From an uncultured Elusimicrobia bacterium (GTDB lineage: Bacteria; Elusimicrobiota; Elusimicrobia; UBA1565; UBA9628), in NCBI GenBank assembly GCA_903830945.1, contig CAIKVT010000069.1, positions 124,001-188,000 of the forward strand: a stretch of DNA of 64,000 nt, given 5' to 3'. This document shows, piece after piece, positions 49,205 through 58,553 of this stretch. A program made the position numbers and the translations under genes. Position 1 is the stretch's first letter. Every line of letters begins with the position of its first letter. The notes under the pieces are model-generated. The model made no database searches and had not been told where the DNA came from. It saw only the letters and a list, made by a program, of their open reading frames with translations.

Positions 49205-50037
49205 CCGTGCAGGGGGAGTTCGCTCTGGCCGGCGGACGGCAGCGCTAGTTCCCTATCCAGCCGCGCTCCTAAGAGAACCATGAGCGCCATCAGATAGAGC
49301 CAACTCATCAAGGCCAAGAGCGTGGCTAGGCTCCCGTAGAAGGCGTTCATCCGTCCCGAATAAGCCATATAGAGGGCGAACGCCTTGGAGGTCAGGACCC
49401 AGCCAGCCACGGCGCAGAACGCCCCTGGCGAGAGCCAGCGCCGCTCTTGCGGCGCACCCGGGGAGAAACGATAGACCGCGCTCACGCTCAGCAGCATCAA
49501 AGCCAGCACCAGCACCCACCGGGCCGTGATCAGCACCGCGCGCCAGAATATGGCGAAGCCCAGATATGTCGTCAGTGCCGCGTGGAGCCAGGGGCCTAGG
49601 AACAAGAGGAACAGGGCGATGGTCAGCAAGCCGCCGAAGACCATCGTGAAGAGTAAAGAGAGAAGCTTCGCCTTCCAGTACCTTTTTCCAGAGGGCCGCA
49701 GGCCGTTGATGCGGCTGACCGCGACCAGCAGGCTGGAGACCGCGGCCGAGGCCGTCCAGAGGCAGGCCAATAGGGCCGGCAGGGCCAGGAGGCCCTTGGG
49801 CGAGACCAAGGTCTTGACCGCGGGCGGTATGATGAGGGCGTAGATGGAATCCGGCAGGAAGTCCCGGCCGACGTCCATCAGGCGGGCTGCGTCTACCTCA
49901 AAGGGCAGGTGCCGGATCATGGTCATCAAGAAGAGGATGAAGGGGAACAGCGAGAAGAGGAAGTAGAATCCCACTTCCGCGGCCAGGTCGAAGGAGTGGG
50001 CGAAAGACTCCGCCTCGGGACGCTCGTTGCTGTTCAC
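49201..50037 (-). CDS. YihY/virulence factor BrkB family membrane protein
   Basis: 278 residues from GTG 50037, overlapping the radical SAM stop; the much longer in-frame ORF upstream is that gene in the wrong frame. It has six hydrophobic segments with the family motif EVGFYFLFSLFPFILFLMTMI near the start and FYGSLATLLALMSWLYLMALMVLLGA at the end (parts). YihY proteins were once called ribonuclease BN, which is not supported. Function unknown. The N-terminal helix before the motif is short compared with most members. Confidence 0.85.
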   Translation of the reverse strand: MNSNERPEAESFAHSFDLAAEVGFYFLFSLFPFILFLMTMIRHLPFEVDAARLMDVGRDFLPDSIYALIIPPAVKTLVSPKGLLALPALLACLWTASAAVSSLLVAVSRINGLRPSGKRYWKAKLLSLLFTMVFGGLLTIALFLLFLGPWLHAALTTYLGFAIFWRAVLITARWVLVLALMLLSVSAVYRFSPGAPQERRWLSPGAFCAVAGWVLTSKAFALYMAYSGRMNAFYGSLATLLALMSWLYLMALMVLLGARLDRELALPSAGQSELPLHG

Positions 50038-50651
50038 AGCGCGGGGCGGGCGCGGAAAGACGCGCCCAAGGAGGCGGCCAAGCGGCGCACCGCGGGCATG
50101 TCCACGCCCGGCAGCCGCACCGCGGTCACCGTGGTTCGCAGGCCCGCGGCAACGCAGCCGCGCACGAAATCCTGCGCGGCTGTGAAGCCTTTGGCCCGGA
50201 AGGGCGCCAGCGGCGCGAGCAGGCTGCGCCATTGTTCGGGGTCCGCGGTGTTGAGGCTGACGGCTACCGCGTCGATGAGCCGGGCCAGCTCCGGGGTGAT
50301 GTCTCGGTGCCAGATGAGGCTGCCCAGGCCCACAGTGTTGAGCCGAAGGCGGGCGCCTGGGTATTGTCGGCGTAGGGCGCCGCAGAGTTCGGGCAGGTCG
50401 GGCAGGCGGTAGGTGCTTTCCCCATAGCCGCAGAATACGATCTCGGAGAACGACCGGAGCCTGGCGACATCCGCGCAGGCCTCCAGGATGCGGGCGACGG
50501 TCGGCTCGCCCCCGGAGAGGCGGAAGTTCCAGTGTTCGAAGCGCCATTTGAGTATGCGCTTGATGCAGAAGCGGCAGGCCGTGGGACAGCGGTTGGTGAC
50601 GTTGAGATATATCCCCGTCTTGAAAGGGTAGGCGATGGTCGGCGAGGTCAT
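50034..50651 (-). CDS. TatD-linked radical SAM protein
   Basis: 205 residues. YLNVTNRCPTACRFCIKR contains the CxxxCxxC cluster, followed by EIVFCGYGESTYRLPDL, LNTVGLG, and the C-terminal TVTAVRLPGVDMPAVRRLAASLGASFRAR (in part). This pattern matches the family usually found beside tatD genes (TatD family-associated radical SAM). Here tatD is some 37 kb away, near 13 kb. Substrate unknown. It sits between a PrcB-like protein and YihY. Confidence 0.85.
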   Translation of the reverse strand: MTSPTIAYPFKTGIYLNVTNRCPTACRFCIKRILKWRFEHWNFRLSGGEPTVARILEACADVARLRSFSEIVFCGYGESTYRLPDLPELCGALRRQYPGARLRLNTVGLGSLIWHRDITPELARLIDAVAVSLNTADPEQWRSLLAPLAPFRAKGFTAAQDFVRGCVAAGLRTTVTAVRLPGVDMPAVRRLAASLGASFRARPAL

Positions 50652-51553
50652 CGCTCACCTTCGAATCGGATGGGCAGTGCGGTGCGTGCTATGGCGCGTA
50701 GGGCGTAGGGTGCAGTCGCTCCTTCGGGGGGTGTGCGGTCGGCGGAAGAGGAGAGCATTCGGTAGCGCACCAGTACGGCCGTTGGCAGGACGGTCATCGT
50801 GGATGATATCTCCACGCGGAAGCCGTCGGCGGGTTGGGGCCCCAGGAATACGCCCACGATCTGCTGGCGGGAGAAGTCGAGGTCGGGGACGGGCTGTCGG
50901 GACAGCCTGCTCCAGAGGTTCGCCCAGGAGATGGAGTCTGATATCGTGAGCGTGCCTTCTTCTGCTCCACCGTAGAGTCCGGACCAGGCGTTCGGGGAGG
51001 TGGTCTCGACTTGCGGCGAGGGTGATGTCGCACTTTCCTGGAGCGGAGAATGGTTGCCTTTTTTGGGCGGAGCCTCTTGGGACGTCTTCGGCTCGACAGC
51101 GGCGCCGCCTGTCTCCGGCTCAGCTAGCACCGGCACGGTCTTGCCTAAGAGGCGCACGGATTTTTTTTTGCCGGCATCCACGGAGTGGCGCAGGCGCGTG
51201 ATATCGCGGATGGCGGTCTCGGCCTGGGCGCGTGCGCCGGGCGCGCCCAGGCGTGGTCCCAAGAAGCTTGCCGCAGGCTCCTCTTGGCGCTCGCCGCGTG
51301 GCGCGAAACGCTTGATACCTAACTGGGACGTCTCCTCTTGGAGCATGGAGTGAAGCTGCTCGTTGGTGTAGTGTTGAGGCTGCCCACCCGAAAGGGCCGT
51401 ATTTGCGGGAGGCGGCGGCAATAGATCCGGCTGGCCACTTTCACCCAGGCGAATGGTGATGCCCTTGCGGTAGGCGTTGATGAACACCAAGCCTAGGCCG
51501 GCGCACAGGGCCAAGGTTAGGCCGGCGACGATGGTCGTGACCGGCCGTCTCAT
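50648..51553 (-). CDS. Membrane-anchored protein with PrcB-like C-terminal domain
   Basis: 301 residues. One N-terminal transmembrane helix (TTIVAGLTLALCAGLGLVFI), a long Pro/Ser/Gln-rich linker of about 150 residues, then a C-terminal domain with LDFSRQQIVGVFLGPQPADGF, VEISSTMTVLPTAVLVRYR and PYALRAIART. The last part resembles the PrcB C-terminal domain of the Treponema dentilisin complex, where it stabilises the protease. No dentilisin-like protease is nearby. Overlaps coaD by ATGA. Confidence 0.7.
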   Translation of the reverse strand: MRRPVTTIVAGLTLALCAGLGLVFINAYRKGITIRLGESGQPDLLPPPPANTALSGGQPQHYTNEQLHSMLQEETSQLGIKRFAPRGERQEEPAASFLGPRLGAPGARAQAETAIRDITRLRHSVDAGKKKSVRLLGKTVPVLAEPETGGAAVEPKTSQEAPPKKGNHSPLQESATSPSPQVETTSPNAWSGLYGGAEEGTLTISDSISWANLWSRLSRQPVPDLDFSRQQIVGVFLGPQPADGFRVEISSTMTVLPTAVLVRYRMLSSSADRTPPEGATAPYALRAIARTALPIRFEGER

Positions 51554-52050
51554 CTCTTATTGTTGTCCTTTCTGCCGAACTTGCGGCGCAGCATGCGTGC
51601 CACAGTGGGCGGGACGAAGGCGTGCACGGACGCGCCGCGCCGGCAGACCTCTTTGACCACGGAGGAGGATAGATATGTGTACTGGGCATCCGGCATCAGG
51701 AACACGGTCTCCACCTCGCGGTAGAGGCGGCGGTTCATGTCGGCCATTTGGAATTCGTACTCCATGTCTGAGACCGCGCGCAAACCGCGGATGAGGAGGC
51801 GCGATTTTTTGGTCTTGAGGTAATCGACCAAGAGACCCGCGAAGGTCCCTACGTCAGCGTTGGGGAGATCGTGGATGACAGACTCCACCATCTGGATGCG
51901 CTCGGCCACGCTGAAGGTGGCCTGTTTGCCGGGGTTGTTGGAGACGGCCACGATGACGTGGTCGAAGAGGCGGCAGGCGCGCTGGATGATGTCGAGATGT
52001 CCCTTGGTGAGGGGGTCGAAACTGCCCGGATAGACCGCAGTTTGGCTCAT
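51550..52050 (-). CDS. coaD: Phosphopantetheine adenylyltransferase
   Basis: 166 residues, standard length. The nucleotidyltransferase motif VYPGSFDPLTKGHLDI, RGLRAVSDMEYEFQMADMNR and the C-terminal YLSSSVVKEVCRRG are complete. It catalyses the penultimate step of coenzyme A synthesis. The ATG has no ribosome binding site but lies six bases after TAGAAT, suggesting a leaderless message. First gene of a four-gene unit through YihY. Confidence 0.97.
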   Translation of the reverse strand: MSQTAVYPGSFDPLTKGHLDIIQRACRLFDHVIVAVSNNPGKQATFSVAERIQMVESVIHDLPNADVGTFAGLLVDYLKTKKSRLLIRGLRAVSDMEYEFQMADMNRRLYREVETVFLMPDAQYTYLSSSVVKEVCRRGASVHAFVPPTVARMLRRKFGRKDNNKR

Positions 52051-52056
52051 GCGGCC

Positions 52057-52062
52057 ATTCTA
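52057..52062 (-). promoter_or_regulatory. TAGAAT -10 element before coaD, leaderless spacing
   Basis: On the minus strand TTGC-TAGAAT ends six bases before the coaD ATG. The TGC immediately before it is an extended -10. No Shine-Dalgarno sequence intervenes. Confidence 0.5.
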
Positions 52063-52143
52063 GCAATTCTGCGCAAGGAGGCCAGAGATTGCTAGACTCA
52101 GGTCGCGGAATTCATATTTTTTTAAGAAGAGGAGGCGCACCGA

Positions 52144-52566
52144 GTGATTCGTTATGAATGGGTATGGCGGCCGAGCGCGGAAGTCCTTAAGGGTATTGGG
52201 GGTCTTTATCAGGCCGCAGGCTGGCGGGAGCCGGGAGATACTCCGCAGCGTATCTGCCGCATGGTGATGGGCAGTCATTGTTTCTTGGCGGCGCGTTCAG
52301 CGGGCAGGTTGGTGGGGATGGGCCGGGCTATCAGTGACCGGACCAACGACGGTTATATCCAGGATGTCTTCGTCAGGCAAGGGTTGCGGGGGAGGGGAGT
52401 GGGAGCGGAGATTGTGCGACGGCTGGCGTTGCGCCTGCGCATCGACGGCCTGGGCTGGATCGGTCTCATCGCGGCGGACGGGGCATGGCCCTTCTACGCG
52501 AAGCTGGGGTTCGCCAGGATGGCGCGTCATGACCCTATGCGTTTCCAGAACCAGGGGCGACCCTGA
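52144..52566 (+). CDS. GNAT family N-acetyltransferase
   Basis: 140 residues from GTG 52144 with GAGGAGG ten bases upstream. The acetyl-CoA site QDVFVRQGLRGRGVGAEIVRRL (motif A, R/Q-x-x-G-x-G/A) and the following YAKLGFARM are typical GNAT elements. Substrate unknown. Translationally coupled to the next gene (ATG overlaps its stop). A TAGACT hexamer about 45 bases upstream could be its -10. Confidence 0.88.
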   Translation: MIRYEWVWRPSAEVLKGIGGLYQAAGWREPGDTPQRICRMVMGSHCFLAARSAGRLVGMGRAISDRTNDGYIQDVFVRQGLRGRGVGAEIVRRLALRLRIDGLGWIGLIAADGAWPFYAKLGFARMARHDPMRFQNQGRP

Positions 52567-53474
52567 TGGATTTTGACCTGCTCAAGCCGGAGCACTACTC
52601 CCGGCTCAAGCCCTTCTTCTCGGCGCAGAGCCAGCCCCTCTCCGCCTATTCTTTGGCGTCCCTCATCTCCTGGAGCCAATGTATCTTCGACACCATTTTC
52701 GCCTTGGTCGACGACGCCGTCCTCTTCGGCGAGCGCCGCATGGACGACCCCGAGCGCAAGCACCTGCTACTCCCCGTCTGCCCCAACGGCCCCAAGCCCC
52801 CGGCCTGGCTTAAGGACCGGGCCGCGGTCCAGGGCTTTCGCGAATACCATCTCGTGCCACAGACCTATTTGGATGGCTTTGGCCTCGCGGAGGTGGAGAA
52901 GCTCTTCAAGGTGGTCGAGGAGACGGAGTACGAGGATTACGTTTACCGTGCCGCCCACCTCGCTGAGCTACTCGGCCGCGACTATGCCAAGAAGCGAAAT
53001 CTCGTCCGCCAATTCGAGCGAGAGTATTTTGAGTCCGGCCGGGTGCGGGTGGATGTGACCACCCCGGCTAATGCCGGCGCCTGCCTGGACTGCCTGGATG
53101 TCTGGCGGAGCGAACGCGGGGGCAAGGACTGGAGCGGGCTGCTGGAATGCGAGCGGCAGGCCACCACTAAGGCCCTTAGGAATTTTGCCGTTTGCGAGTT
53201 CCAAGGGCTTATGGTCGCCATCGACGGCAAGGTCAGGGGATTCGGCATCGGCTCGCGCCTGCGGGACGACACCTGGGTCCTGCACTTCGAGAAAGCCTCG
53301 GACCAGGTCAAGGGCCTCTACCAGTACCTGGACCGGGAATGCGCCAGGCGGCTTTTCCCAGGGGTGACCTTCCTCAATAAGGAAAGCGACATGGGCGACC
53401 CCGGCCTGGCCAAGGCTAAACAGTCGTACCGGCCCGCTTTTCGGGTCAAGTCCTACCGGCTTGAACTGCGTTGA
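52566..53474 (+). CDS. DUF2156-type acyltransferase-like protein
   Basis: 302 residues, about the length of a DUF2156 protein. YRAAHLAELLGRDYAKKRNLVRQFEREY, then LMVAIDGKVRGFGIGSRL, VLHFEKASDQVKGLYQYL and FLNKESDMGDPGLAKAKQSYRP (parts) match the C-terminal GNAT-like domain of phosphatidylglycerol lysyltransferases and their soluble relatives. This is the stand-alone form without a membrane flippase. It may aminoacylate or acylate a lipid or small molecule. Paired with the GNAT gene before it. Confidence 0.8.
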   Translation: MDFDLLKPEHYSRLKPFFSAQSQPLSAYSLASLISWSQCIFDTIFALVDDAVLFGERRMDDPERKHLLLPVCPNGPKPPAWLKDRAAVQGFREYHLVPQTYLDGFGLAEVEKLFKVVEETEYEDYVYRAAHLAELLGRDYAKKRNLVRQFEREYFESGRVRVDVTTPANAGACLDCLDVWRSERGGKDWSGLLECERQATTKALRNFAVCEFQGLMVAIDGKVRGFGIGSRLRDDTWVLHFEKASDQVKGLYQYLDRECARRLFPGVTFLNKESDMGDPGLAKAKQSYRPAFRVKSYRLELR

Positions 53475-53479
53475 ACCGT

Positions 53480-55060
53480 ATGCGGTTTTCCTGGCTGCTC
53501 TTCGCCGCGCTCGTTGCTGCCTCCCGTCCTGGCCAGGCAGTCGAGCCTACCTCGAACGTCCGGGTGGAGATATCTTCCGCCGGCGTCACAGGGCTGGACT
53601 GCCGCCGGCGCCCGTTCCGGATGGAATGGACCCGCGACATCGGGCAAAGGTATCGGCAGATGGCGCGAGAGACTTTTACGCGCAATCCAGACCCACGGGT
53701 CCTGGCTTTGGGGTTCGCGGGCATGATTCTGATGGCGCCTATAGCCGTGCTTGCCGTGCCCGCGGACCTGGCGGCCGCGCCCTTGCGCAGGCAGTGCGAT
53801 TTTGAGCTGCGGGTGGGTGGACGGCTGTCCGGCTGGGCGGACAGCGCGGTCGGAGGAGAGCGGCTCGTCCTGGAAGGAGACAGTATGCTGGCGTCCGGGT
53901 TCGAGGGTATCTCTGCGCCGCGCTACAGGGTGACTCGCACAACGGGCACAGCTGATGCGGAGGGCCGGTTCGCCCTGTCCGTGGAGGGCCGGGTCGGTCG
54001 AAGTTCGGCTTTTGAGCTGCGATGGTTGGTGGATGAGAGGCCATCAGGCACCATGTCTTTGTGCAAGCATTGGGGCCGGTTCAGCCTCTCTGAGCCAGAG
54101 GCTGAGTTCGGTTCTGGAGCGCAGACCATGGAGACCATCGAGATCCGGCCAAGTCGCGCTGATAGGGCGGGATCGCGGGCGGGCTATAAGACCTTTTCCG
54201 AGGACGGCCGCGCCCCCATAGGAGACCTGTACGATTTTATGGATGGATTGGAGCAGAAAGGGCCCTGGGTCATGGAGACGGTGTTCGTGGACCAGGGGTT
54301 TCCTATGCGTGTCCTGCACACTAGACGCAAGGGCCCGGCGCTCTGGATCATCGCCGGTATCCACGGAGAGGAGCCGGCCCCGCCCAACGCCTTGTATCGC
54401 AACGCGGACAAGCTTGATGCCTTGGCAGCCGCCGGGATACCCGTCGTGCTCTTTCCTCTTTGCAACCCTGTTGGCTACTCAAGGAACTGGAGGTATCCTG
54501 ACGTCGCCAAGTATTCCGAGAAGATGCCAGGACACAGCGTGGGAGACAGCGACCATCTTCTGTCGGACAAGGATGGCAAGCCGCGGGCCGCGCAGGCGAC
54601 CTCGGCCCAGGCGGCCGCGTTTACGAGCAAGGTGCTGGAGATGGCGCGGGACTACCCGCCTGCGCTGTCGCTCGACATGCACGAAGATAACTTGCTTGAG
54701 AAAGGATACCTTTACTCGCAGGGACGTCAAGGCCGTGAGGACGAGGGGGCCAAAGCCATCGTCGAGCGGCTTAAGGCCCAGTCCTTCCCGATCCTGCTAT
54801 CAGGCAAGACTCGTTTCGATGAGACCATCGTAGGCGGTATCGTCTCCGACGTTAACGACGGCTCAATTGACGAGCTCATCGCCGCCGAGAAGATCTGGTC
54901 CGGCGGCGCCATGCGGAAAGGCCCAGCCGGCCGGTCCGTCATCGTCGTGGAGACCAGTGCTAAGGATGCCGTCTTGTCCAAGCGCATCCGGGTTCATGCC
55001 GCCGTGCTGGGGATAGCCGGAGAACTTTACCGGCGGGCGGCCGCTGCCGCGCCCAAGTAG
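53480..55060 (+). CDS. Exported M14-like zinc carboxypeptidase
   Basis: 526 residues from ATG 53480; a TTG nine bases upstream overlaps the previous stop. The start RFSWLLFAALVAASRPGQA is a signal peptide. Residues about 80-200 form an unassigned domain with one hydrophobic helix. The C-terminal half has AGIHGEEPAPPNAL (zinc His and Glu), NPVGYSRNWRYPD, and SLDMHEDN (zinc His), with a later IVVETSA that may hold the catalytic Glu. These fit the M14 carboxypeptidase/succinylglutamate desuccinylase superfamily. The substrate may be a peptide, possibly of the cell wall. Confidence 0.8.
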   Translation: MRFSWLLFAALVAASRPGQAVEPTSNVRVEISSAGVTGLDCRRRPFRMEWTRDIGQRYRQMARETFTRNPDPRVLALGFAGMILMAPIAVLAVPADLAAAPLRRQCDFELRVGGRLSGWADSAVGGERLVLEGDSMLASGFEGISAPRYRVTRTTGTADAEGRFALSVEGRVGRSSAFELRWLVDERPSGTMSLCKHWGRFSLSEPEAEFGSGAQTMETIEIRPSRADRAGSRAGYKTFSEDGRAPIGDLYDFMDGLEQKGPWVMETVFVDQGFPMRVLHTRRKGPALWIIAGIHGEEPAPPNALYRNADKLDALAAAGIPVVLFPLCNPVGYSRNWRYPDVAKYSEKMPGHSVGDSDHLLSDKDGKPRAAQATSAQAAAFTSKVLEMARDYPPALSLDMHEDNLLEKGYLYSQGRQGREDEGAKAIVERLKAQSFPILLSGKTRFDETIVGGIVSDVNDGSIDELIAAEKIWSGGAMRKGPAGRSVIVVETSAKDAVLSKRIRVHAAVLGIAGELYRRAAAAAPK

Positions 55061-55082
55061 CGTCGCGCGTCGCTGTTCGCGC

Positions 55083-58000
55083 TTACTGGGCCGGGATGGA
55101 GAAGACGCGGGCCTCGGGATGGTGGAAGACCAGGGCCGAGACGCTGGCTTCCGGATCCATCATGAATCCCTCGGTGAGCGTTACGCCCGCGGTGTGCCGG
55201 CTCTTCAGAAGCTCCAGGAGACGAGCTTGGGGTTCCAGGACCGGGCAGGCCGGGTAGCCGAAGCTGAAGCGCTCTCCGCGCGCGCCGATGCCCCAGAGGG
55301 AGCGTAGGCGCTGGTGCAGGACCTTGGCCGCGGCCTCGGCCATGTCCAGGGCCAGGCATTGCAGGGCGTGCGACTTGAAATAGTCGCCGGACTCGCGCAG
55401 CCGGGCCGCTTCCTCGCGGATGCCCGCGCCGGCCGTGACCACGAACAGGGCAACGCAGTCCATCCGGCCGGACGACTTGGGCGCGACGAAATCAGCCAGG
55501 CAGAGGTTCTCGCCAGCGGCCTGGCGCGGGAAGTCGAAACGGGCCAGGGCGGCCCTGTTTTCCGGAGCAGCGTAAAGGACCACGGAGTCCCCTTCGGCTT
55601 GGCAGGGGCAGAAGCGGTAGGCGGCCCGGGGCCGCAGCAGGCCGCGGGATCGGGCTTCGGTCCAGAGTCCTTCCAGGCGACGGCGCAGGTCCAGGGCTTT
55701 GGGGTCCTGGTCCGCGAAGAGTTTCTTGACCGCGCCCTTGAGGCCGAGGTGCTTGCCGTAGAGCATCTGCGGGTCGATGTTGCCGAACACCTCGTCCGGG
55801 TTAAAGTCTTCCGCTATATGGAGCTCGAGGTCCGGGGGCGTGGGGATCGGGCCATCGTGGTTGAAGGTGGTTGCGGGGTTGGAGGGCAGGCGTTCACCTC
55901 TACCGGGAGGGAGTGTCGCTAGCAGCTTATCCTGCTCCGCGCGATTGCGCTGGACACAGGCGGCGCGTCGTTGCGGGTCGAACAGCTCGTTGAAGATGGC
56001 CAGGCCGGCCATGGCGTCCTTGGCGTAGAAGACCGGATTTGGGCAGCGAGGCGCGATCTTGGCCGCTACGAAGCGCGGGGAAAGGGCCGCGCCTCCGGCC
56101 ACGATGGGGACGTCCATCCCGGCGGCGGCTAAGTCCTCGGCCAAAAGCGTCATCTCCTGACAGGAGCGCACCAAGAGCCCGGAGAGGCCCAGGGCCTGGG
56201 CCTTGCTGCTGCGCAGGCCCGCTAGGATGACCTCGGAGCCCGCCTTGATGCCCAGGTCTACCACCTCGTAGCCGTTATTCTGGAGGATGATGTGCACGAG
56301 GTTCTTGCCGATGTCGTGTACGTCTCCTTTGACTGTGGCCAAGGCGATGGTGCCGCGCGATGCCGCGCGGCTGCCGGCCAGGCGTGGCTCTAAGAGGGTT
56401 ACCGCCGCCTTCATGACCTCGGCGCATTGCAGGACCTCGGCGACGATGAGCTCGTTGGCCGAAAAGAGACGGCCCACCTCGGCCATGCCGGACATGAGAG
56501 GGCCGTTGATGATGGCCAGAGGCGGCGCGTCTTTAAGGAGCTCCTCGAGCGCCGCCTCCAGTCCTTCTCGGCTCGCGGTCACTACCGCCAGGCGCACGCG
56601 GTCCGCGGCTGGCAGTGTGTGGCTGGCGGTAGTGGCCTTGGGCTTGGCCTGCCGGAAATGCGCGGCGAAATCAGCTACCGCGTCGAAGCCCGCGGGGAAG
56701 GCCGGATCGCCAGGGCCTCTCCAGTCCAGGAGGTCTTCGGAGAGGCGACGCTCGTCGGCGGGGAGCTCCGCGTAGCGCGCCAGCTTCTCGGCGTTGACGA
56801 TGGCCAGGTCCAGCCCCGCGCCCACGCAGCGATGCAGGAAGACGGCATTCAAAACCTCGCGGCCCGCGGGCGGCAGGCCGAAGGATACGTTGGACACGCC
56901 GAGCGCGGTCTTGCAGCCGGGGAGGGCTTCCTTGATCAGGCGCAGTGCCGCCACCGTCTCGGCCGCGCTGCCGTAATATTTGCCATCGCCCGTGGCCACG
57001 GGGAAGACCAGGCAGTCGAAATAGAGGTCCTGTTCGGGGATGCCGTATTTGCGGGTGAGCAGTTCGTGGCTGCGCTGCGCGATGGCGAGCTTGCGCTGCC
57101 TGGAAAGAGCCATACCTTGTGCCTTGTCCTCGTCGATGGTTCCTACCACCAGCGCCGCGCCGTAGCGGTGGACCAGGGGCGCGACCGCGGCAAAGCGCGT
57201 CTCTCCCGCCTCGAGATTGACCGAGTTGATGATGCCCTTGCCCGGGCAGTGCTGTAGGGCCGTTTCCATGACCGAGGGGTCGGTGGAGTCGATCATGAGC
57301 GGCACGCGCACGGCCGGGGCCAGGCGCTTCAGCAGGCGCGCCATGTCCTTGCCCTCGTCGCGGTCCGGGTTGGCCAGGCAGATGTCCAGGATCTGCGCGC
57401 CGCCGCGCACCTGCCGCCTACCGACATCCGCCGCCGCGGCGAAGTCTTCCTTGACGATGAGTTCCTTGAAGAGCCGGGAGCCGACCACGTTGGCTCGCTC
57501 GCCGACCAGGATGGGCCGCTTCTCTTCCTCCACGGTCAATGACTCGAGTCCGGAGATGGCCCAGCGTTTGGCCGGCGCGGCGCGGCGGGGCTGGTGCTTG
57601 GCGGCCATGAGCGCCACGGCGCGGATATGCTCCGGGGTCGTGCCGCAGCAGCCTCCCACGATGTTGAGCCAGCCTGCGCCACAGAATCGTTCGAGCTTGG
57701 TCGCGAAGGAGTCCGGGGTCTCGCCGTAGTGCCCGTCCTCGTCAGGTAGGCCGGCGTTGGGGTAGCAGACCACGAAGCCGGGCGTCAGCGCGGCCAGAGT
57801 GCGCGCGTGGTCGGCCATGAGCTCCGGGCCCAAGGCGCAGTTGAGCCCCAGGCCGAAGAGTCCCCAGTGCGCCACCGAGTCGGCCAGGGCTTCGGCGGTC
57901 TGGCCCCCCAGCATGGTGCCCGACGCTTCGATGGAGGCCGAGAGTATGACTGGCACGCGGCGGCCCAAGGACCGGAAGCAGTCGGCGATGCCGCACAGCG

Positions 58001-58553
58001 AGGCCTTGATGTTGACGGTATCCTGCTGGGTCTCGAGCAGCAGGAGGTCCGCGCCGCCCAAGAGGAGCCCCTGGGCCTGTTCGTTGTGGGCTGCGGCCAC
58101 CTCGGCGAAGCTGATGCCGCCGGTCAAGGTGATGGTCTTGGTGCCGGGGCCCATGGAGCCGGCCACGAAGCGGGGCTTCTGCGGCGTGGCGGCCCGGCGG
58201 GCGGCCGCGCGGGCGAGTTCGGCCGCGGCGCGGTTGAGCTCGAGGACGCGGTCGGCCAGGCCGTACTCGGCCAAGACGTGGCGTAGGGCTCCGAAGGAGC
58301 AGGTTTCGATGATATCTGCGCCGGCCTCGAGGTAGCGCTCGTGGACCGCGGCCACCGCGCTGGGCCGGGTGATGGGTAGGACGTCGAAGCATCCCTCCTG
58401 CTCGGGCCCGCCGAAGTCCGCGGCCGTCAGACCCGACGCGGCGAGTTGGCTGCCCATGGAGCCGTCCAGGATGAGGATGCGTCTCTCCAGGGCCGCGCGC
58501 AGTTCGCGGGAGCGGTCGTCTTCAGGCAGGGCGAGGGTCTCCAGGAGGGTCAT
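55083..58553 (-). CDS. metH: Cobalamin-dependent methionine synthase
   Basis: 1156 residues with all four modules. The homocysteine-binding barrel has the zinc Cys pair in NIVGGCCGTTPEH. The pterin-binding domain has LVGERANVVGSRLFKELI. The cobalamin domain has DVHDIGKNLVHIILQNNGYEVVDLG with the cobalt-ligating His. The C-terminal activation domain has RGERFSFGYPACPVLEPQ. It makes methionine from homocysteine using 5-methyltetrahydrofolate. It overlaps the preceding TPR gene by ATGA. No cobalamin riboswitch is possible in that context. Confidence 0.97.
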   Translation of the reverse strand: MTLLETLALPEDDRSRELRAALERRILILDGSMGSQLAASGLTAADFGGPEQEGCFDVLPITRPSAVAAVHERYLEAGADIIETCSFGALRHVLAEYGLADRVLELNRAAAELARAAARRAATPQKPRFVAGSMGPGTKTITLTGGISFAEVAAAHNEQAQGLLLGGADLLLLETQQDTVNIKASLCGIADCFRSLGRRVPVILSASIEASGTMLGGQTAEALADSVAHWGLFGLGLNCALGPELMADHARTLAALTPGFVVCYPNAGLPDEDGHYGETPDSFATKLERFCGAGWLNIVGGCCGTTPEHIRAVALMAAKHQPRRAAPAKRWAISGLESLTVEEEKRPILVGERANVVGSRLFKELIVKEDFAAAADVGRRQVRGGAQILDICLANPDRDEGKDMARLLKRLAPAVRVPLMIDSTDPSVMETALQHCPGKGIINSVNLEAGETRFAAVAPLVHRYGAALVVGTIDEDKAQGMALSRQRKLAIAQRSHELLTRKYGIPEQDLYFDCLVFPVATGDGKYYGSAAETVAALRLIKEALPGCKTALGVSNVSFGLPPAGREVLNAVFLHRCVGAGLDLAIVNAEKLARYAELPADERRLSEDLLDWRGPGDPAFPAGFDAVADFAAHFRQAKPKATTASHTLPAADRVRLAVVTASREGLEAALEELLKDAPPLAIINGPLMSGMAEVGRLFSANELIVAEVLQCAEVMKAAVTLLEPRLAGSRAASRGTIALATVKGDVHDIGKNLVHIILQNNGYEVVDLGIKAGSEVILAGLRSSKAQALGLSGLLVRSCQEMTLLAEDLAAAGMDVPIVAGGAALSPRFVAAKIAPRCPNPVFYAKDAMAGLAIFNELFDPQRRAACVQRNRAEQDKLLATLPPGRGERLPSNPATTFNHDGPIPTPPDLELHIAEDFNPDEVFGNIDPQMLYGKHLGLKGAVKKLFADQDPKALDLRRRLEGLWTEARSRGLLRPRAAYRFCPCQAEGDSVVLYAAPENRAALARFDFPRQAAGENLCLADFVAPKSSGRMDCVALFVVTAGAGIREEAARLRESGDYFKSHALQCLALDMAEAAAKVLHQRLRSLWGIGARGERFSFGYPACPVLEPQARLLELLKSRHTAGVTLTEGFMMDPEASVSALVFHHPEARVFSIPAQ

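Noticed and set aside
50038-50658. Long N-terminal extension of the YihY ORF, giving a 485-residue protein
   Set aside because: The added 206 residues are Arg/Pro/His-rich low-complexity sequence and are the radical SAM gene read out of frame; GTG 50037 is a natural coupled start.
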